A DNA stretch of 64,000 nt, taken from Mesorhizobium sp. M1D.F.Ca.ET.043.01.1.1 (GTDB lineage Bacteria > Pseudomonadota > Alphaproteobacteria > Rhizobiales > Rhizobiaceae). The stretch lies in NCBI RefSeq assembly GCF_003952385.1, contig NZ_CP034444.1, positions 3,472,001 through 3,536,000 of the forward strand. Reading direction: 5' to 3'. Made by a program: the position numbers and the translations under genes. Shown here piece after piece: positions 61,059-64,000 of the stretch (position 1 is its first letter; each line of letters starts with the position of its first letter). The notes under the pieces are model-generated. The model was not told the origin of the DNA, searched no databases, and worked only from the letters and a program-made list of their open reading frames with translations.

Positions 61059-61964
61059 ATGATCGTTCGCCCGCGTCCGGGATTCCTGCACCTGTTCTTC
61101 ATCATGCGCGGCTCGGTGGTGCCGCGCATCCTGCCGCAGATCTTTGGCTTCGCCGCCTATGGCGCGCTGGTGGTGCTGATTGTGCGCGCCCTCAAGTTGG
61201 AGTTCGGCAACGCCGGCACCGCGCCCTTCGCGTTGCTTGGCGTGGCGCTGTCGATCTATCTCGGCTTCCGCAACAACGCTGCCTACGACCGCTGGTGGGA
61301 GGCGCGCAAGCTGTGGGGCCAGCTCGTCTTCGACATCCGCAACCTGGCGCGCGCCTCGACCGGCCTGATCGATGACCGGGCCGAGCTGCGCGGCCTGTTG
61401 ATGGAGGCGATCGCGTTCTGCCATTTCCTGCGCGGGTCGCTCAGGCGGGTGGACGCCGCGCCGGACGCGCGCGGCTTCATCGGCGATGAGGTCGAAGCCG
61501 TGGCCAAGGCCGTCAATGCCCCCGACGCCATGCTGCGCCGCATGGGCGCGCGCGTTGCCGGGCTGCGCAAGTCCGGCGCCATCGATACGATCGGCTACCG
61601 CATCCTCGACGAGCGCCTGTCGGAGATCGCCGCGGCGCAGGCCGGCTGCGAGCGCATCGCCGGAACGCCGTTGCCCTTCGCCTACACGCTGCTCCTGCAG
61701 CGCACCGCCTACGTCTTCTGCCTGCTGCTGCCGTTCGGGCTGGCCGCGCCCGCCGGCTGGGCGACGCCATTGTTCACGGCGCTGATCGCCTATACCTTCT
61801 TCGGCCTCGACGCGCTGTCGGAAGAGCTCGAGGATCCGTTCGGCACCCAGCCCAACGACCTTGCGCTCGATGGCCTTTGCCGCGTCTGCGAAATCTCGGT
61901 GTTCGAGGCGCTCGGCGAGCCGGCGCCGAAAATGATCCCGGCCGAACGGTTCTATTTCTCCTGA
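61059..61964 (+). CDS. Bestrophin-like membrane protein
   Basis: A 301-residue bestrophin/YneE-family protein. It starts MIVRPRPGFLHLFFIMRGSV; family segments are ALSIYLGFRNNAAYDRWWEA, KLWGQLVFDIRNLARASTG, and the C-terminal DALSEELEDPFGTQPNDLAL. About four membrane helices are expected. Bacterial members form pentameric anion or cation channels. GAGGGG lies upstream of the ATG. Single gene. Confidence 0.92.
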   Translation: MIVRPRPGFLHLFFIMRGSVVPRILPQIFGFAAYGALVVLIVRALKLEFGNAGTAPFALLGVALSIYLGFRNNAAYDRWWEARKLWGQLVFDIRNLARASTGLIDDRAELRGLLMEAIAFCHFLRGSLRRVDAAPDARGFIGDEVEAVAKAVNAPDAMLRRMGARVAGLRKSGAIDTIGYRILDERLSEIAAAQAGCERIAGTPLPFAYTLLLQRTAYVFCLLLPFGLAAPAGWATPLFTALIAYTFFGLDALSEELEDPFGTQPNDLALDGLCRVCEISVFEALGEPAPKMIPAERFYFS

Positions 61965-62044
61965 GGCCAGAGCGTTCCAGCCCTGGCCGTCCGTTTTGCG
62001 AGGCGGATGAGCGCTGCCCTGGATTCTGTTCTTGACACCGCCGC

Positions 62045-62100
62045 TTGACTCGGCCGGCGGCCTCTCGTATAGAACCAAAAGGTTAAATAACCATCTGGTT
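62045..62100 (+). promoter_or_regulatory. Promoter and overlapping AACC operators before the second arsR
   Basis: TTGACT (62045-62050) and TATAGA (62068-62073) with a 17-base spacer. Immediately downstream are overlapping inverted repeats: AACC-AAAA-GGTT (62073-62084), GGTTA-AA-TAACC (62081-62092) and AACCA-TC-TGGTT (62089-62100). The last has the same core as the palindrome before the first ArsR gene. The GTG start follows at 62109. Confidence 0.7.
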
Positions 62101-62108
62101 CAATAAAC

Positions 62109-62453
62109 GTGACGACGGACAGCCTCAGCCTGACCCTCTCGGCGCTTGCCGACCCGACCCGCCGTGCCATCCTGGCGCGGCTGTCGCTCGGTGAGGCCTC
62201 GGTGACGGAACTGGCGGAGCCGTTTGCCATGAGCTTTCCGGCGGTGTCGAAGCATCTCAAGGTGCTCGAGCGCGCTGGCCTGGTGGCGCGCGGCCGCGAC
62301 GCACAATTTCGGCCGCGCCGCCTGCAGCCGGAACCATTGCGTGAGATCGACGAATGGCTCGAGACCTATCGCGCGCTGTGGGACGCCCGCTTCGACCGGC
62401 TGGAAACCTATCTGCAAGCCTTGCAGGTTGATCCGGGCGGAGATCGAAATTGA
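62109..62453 (+). CDS. ArsR family transcriptional regulator
   Basis: A 114-residue winged-helix regulator from a GTG start: LSALADPTRRAILARLSLGE, MSFPAVSKHLKVLERAGLVA, then RLQPEPLREIDEWLETYRAL. It resembles the protein encoded at 49664 and heads an SRPBCC-DoxX-SRPBCC gene set. The promoter overlaps operator-like repeats, so it is likely autorepressed. Confidence 0.9.
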   Translation: MTTDSLSLTLSALADPTRRAILARLSLGEASVTELAEPFAMSFPAVSKHLKVLERAGLVARGRDAQFRPRRLQPEPLREIDEWLETYRALWDARFDRLETYLQALQVDPGGDRN

Positions 62454-62508
62454 AACCGGCTAACCAGCAAGCCGCTCATGTGCTGCAAGACAAGCCAGAG
62501 AGGGGAAC

Positions 62509-63000
62509 ATGACAGATCAGACCATCGACATTCCATCCGACGACCCGGTGATCGTCATCACCCGGACCTTCGATCCGCCACGCGCGCTGATGTTCAAGTT
62601 GTTCACCGATCCATACCATCTGGTGCGGTTCTGGGGACCGGAAGGGTCGACCTATCCGGTCTGCGAGATGGATGTGCGGCCGGGCGGGCAATGGCGTCTG
62701 ACCATGCGCTTTGCCGACGGCAGCGAATATCCGACCAACAGCGTCTATCTGGAAATCGCTCCGCCGGAGCGGATCGTCTATCGCGACGCGCCGCTCGACC
62801 ACAGCCAATGGCAGGATACCTTGCCGCCGCCCAACATGGTGACGACCATCCTGTTCGAGGATGCCGGCGGCAAGACGCGCATCGTCGCCAACATCCGCGC
62901 CAACTCGGTCGCCGCTCGCGACATGGCGGTGAAGATGGGCTTCGGCCAGATGGTTACGGCGAGCTACGCGCGGCTGGATGCCTATCTCAAGACGCTCTGA
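62509..63000 (+). CDS. SRPBCC (AHSA1-like) protein
   Basis: A 163-residue START-like protein: VIVITRTFDPPRALMFKLFT, LVRFWGPEGSTYPVCEMDVR, GGQWRLTMRFADGSEYPTNS. Its close downstream partner is a DoxX-type gene, and its control is presumably by the preceding ArsR protein. A GAGAGGGG site precedes the ATG. The ligand is unknown. Confidence 0.9.
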   Translation: MTDQTIDIPSDDPVIVITRTFDPPRALMFKLFTDPYHLVRFWGPEGSTYPVCEMDVRPGGQWRLTMRFADGSEYPTNSVYLEIAPPERIVYRDAPLDHSQWQDTLPPPNMVTTILFEDAGGKTRIVANIRANSVAARDMAVKMGFGQMVTASYARLDAYLKTL

Positions 63001-63149
63001 GCGAGAGTGCCGTCTGGCGCGTCGGAATGAGCCGCGCCTCGGTGAAAAAGATTCCGGGACGTGTCGGACCGTCAATTCGTGCCGCGTCCTTGGTTCGAGC
63101 CTGGCAAGGACGGCCAGCGTTCGAACCAAGATACCAGGAGGGAACGTCA

Positions 63150-63560
63150 ATGAGCATTTCTCAAACCGCGACCGTGTCGTCGGGCGCCCTGTGGACCGGT
63201 CGTGTGCTGAGCGCCATCATCGTGCTCTTCATGATCTTCGACGGTGCCATCAAACTGCCGCCGCTCGACATCGTCACCCAGACGATGGTGCCGCTCGGTT
63301 GGCCGGCCGATCCCAATGTCGCGCGCATGCTCGGCATCATCGGACTGATTTCGACCGCGCTCTACGCACTGCCGCGCACCTCGGTGCTCGGCGCCATCCT
63401 GCTCACCGCCTATCTGGGCGGCGCCATCGCCACCAAGGTGCGGGTGGACAGCCCGCTGTTCTCCCACACGCTGTTCGGCGTCTATCTCGGCATCATCCTG
63501 TGGGCCGGCCTGTTCCTCAGGGATCCCAGGCTGCGCGCGCTGATCCCGTTCAGTCGTTAA
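63150..63560 (+). CDS. DoxX-like membrane protein
   Basis: A 136-residue protein with four hydrophobic segments (LSAIIVLFMIFDGAIKL, MLGIIGLISTALYAL, VLGAILLTAYLGGAIATKVR, VYLGIILWAGLFLR). This matches the DoxX-like family found beside ArsR/SRPBCC genes. GGAGGGAACGTCA provides the ribosome site. Longer frame upstream is not used. Confidence 0.85.
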   Translation: MSISQTATVSSGALWTGRVLSAIIVLFMIFDGAIKLPPLDIVTQTMVPLGWPADPNVARMLGIIGLISTALYALPRTSVLGAILLTAYLGGAIATKVRVDSPLFSHTLFGVYLGIILWAGLFLRDPRLRALIPFSR

Positions 63561-63585
63561 GCCCGCGGGCAGGGAGAAGAAGACA

Positions 63586-64000
63586 ATGCTCACCATTCTT
63601 GTCATCCTGGTCGTCATCATCGCCGCCGTGCTCATCTATGCCGCCACACGGCCGAACGATTTCGTCGTCAGCCGCTCGGCCAGGATCAAGGCGCCGGTCG
63701 AGGCGATCTTCCCGCTGATCAACGACTTCAAGCGCTGGCCCGAATGGTCGCCCTTCGAAAAGCTCGATCCGAACATGAAACGCACGCTCTCGGGCGCTGA
63801 AAGCGGCAAAGGCGCCGCCTATGCCTGGGAAGGCAACAGCAAGGCCGGAAAGGGCCGCATGGAGATCGTCAACGCGGTGCCGTCGTCGCTGGTCTCGATG
63901 AAGCTCGATTTCGAAAAGCCGTTCCGGGCGAACAACACCGTCGACTTCACCCTGGCGCCGTCGGGCGGGAACACGACCGTCACCTGGGCGATGCGGGGCG
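63586..64000 (+). CDS. SRPBCC-family protein, partial (cut by window end)
   Basis: The first 138 codons. An N-terminal membrane anchor (LTILVILVVIIAAVLIYA) is followed by a START-like fold: RSARIKAPVEAIFPLINDFK and RWPEWSPFEKLDPNMKR. This anchored polyketide-cyclase-like type is common after DoxX genes. AGGGAGAAGA precedes the ATG. The 3' end is outside the window. Confidence 0.85.
   Translation, partial: MLTILVILVVIIAAVLIYAATRPNDFVVSRSARIKAPVEAIFPLINDFKRWPEWSPFEKLDPNMKRTLSGAESGKGAAYAWEGNSKAGKGRMEIVNAVPSSLVSMKLDFEKPFRANNTVDFTLAPSGGNTTVTWAMRG

Overview
The window looks like a chromosomal segment of a Mesorhizobium-like member of the Hyphomicrobiales (Alphaproteobacteria). This rests on high GC, rhizobial gene sets (branched-chain keto acid dehydrogenase, imuA-imuB-dnaE2, leuD/leuB/asd in one neighbourhood, many ABC sugar transporters), a GTTC-N7-GTTC SOS box, and several families of short palindromic intergenic repeats of the kind found in rhizobia. 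About 67 protein genes and one tRNA gene can be supported. The species is an inference.

Layout: 1-4272 branched-chain 2-oxo acid dehydrogenase operon (E1alpha tail, E1beta, E2, E3). 4444-6097 saccharopine dehydrogenase family gene divergent from an Lrp regulator. 6345-6841 a small element with 67-bp terminal inverted repeats around a GIY-YIG nuclease gene. 6917-14206 an ABC sugar-uptake operon ending in a Gfo/Idh-aldo/keto reductase fusion, with a divergent AraC regulator. 14203-17610 a two-component system (kinase and regulator separated by a DUF1232 gene) and an isoprenylcysteine methyltransferase-like gene. 17714-22353 a small ORF, membrane proteins, aldehyde dehydrogenase, LLM oxidoreductase and a secreted protein. 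22394-27181 a ribose-type ABC importer with a strong promoter, a 26-bp palindromic operator and a terminal LacI regulator. 27184-31341 HxlR/alcohol dehydrogenase pair, then arginase/ornithine cyclodeaminase with a divergent Lrp regulator. 31428-34572 tRNA-Gly, a tandem-repeat patch, a ProX-type deacylase, a YbbN-like thioredoxin, a Lon-substrate-binding-domain protein and a Trm112-like protein. 34738-40604 the SOS mutasome imuA-imuB-dnaE2. 40749-43141 metallopeptidase, DUF1737, CoA-ester lyase and an AT-richer SLATT-type membrane gene. 43487-48547 DUF4173 membrane protein with a two-component system, then an FAD oxidoreductase. 48635-50486 ArsR/SRPBCC cluster and GNAT. 50632-59552 leuD, leuB, asd and small metabolic genes plus a DEAD-box helicase. 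59691-60877 a Phd/PemK toxin-antitoxin pair behind an ACT-domain gene. 61059-64000 bestrophin and a second ArsR/SRPBCC/DoxX cluster cut by the window end.

Most of the window is ordinary catabolic, transport and housekeeping sequence. The unusual layer is the repeat content: at least five families (called A to E here), with copies between and within operons, one copy in frame inside imuA, one supplying the C-terminus of an SRPBCC gene, and one whose end has been amplified into a tandem array. The best candidate for an undescribed system is the GIY-YIG element with near-identical terminal inverted repeats, together with two shorter gene-less relatives elsewhere in the window that look like miniature derivatives of it.
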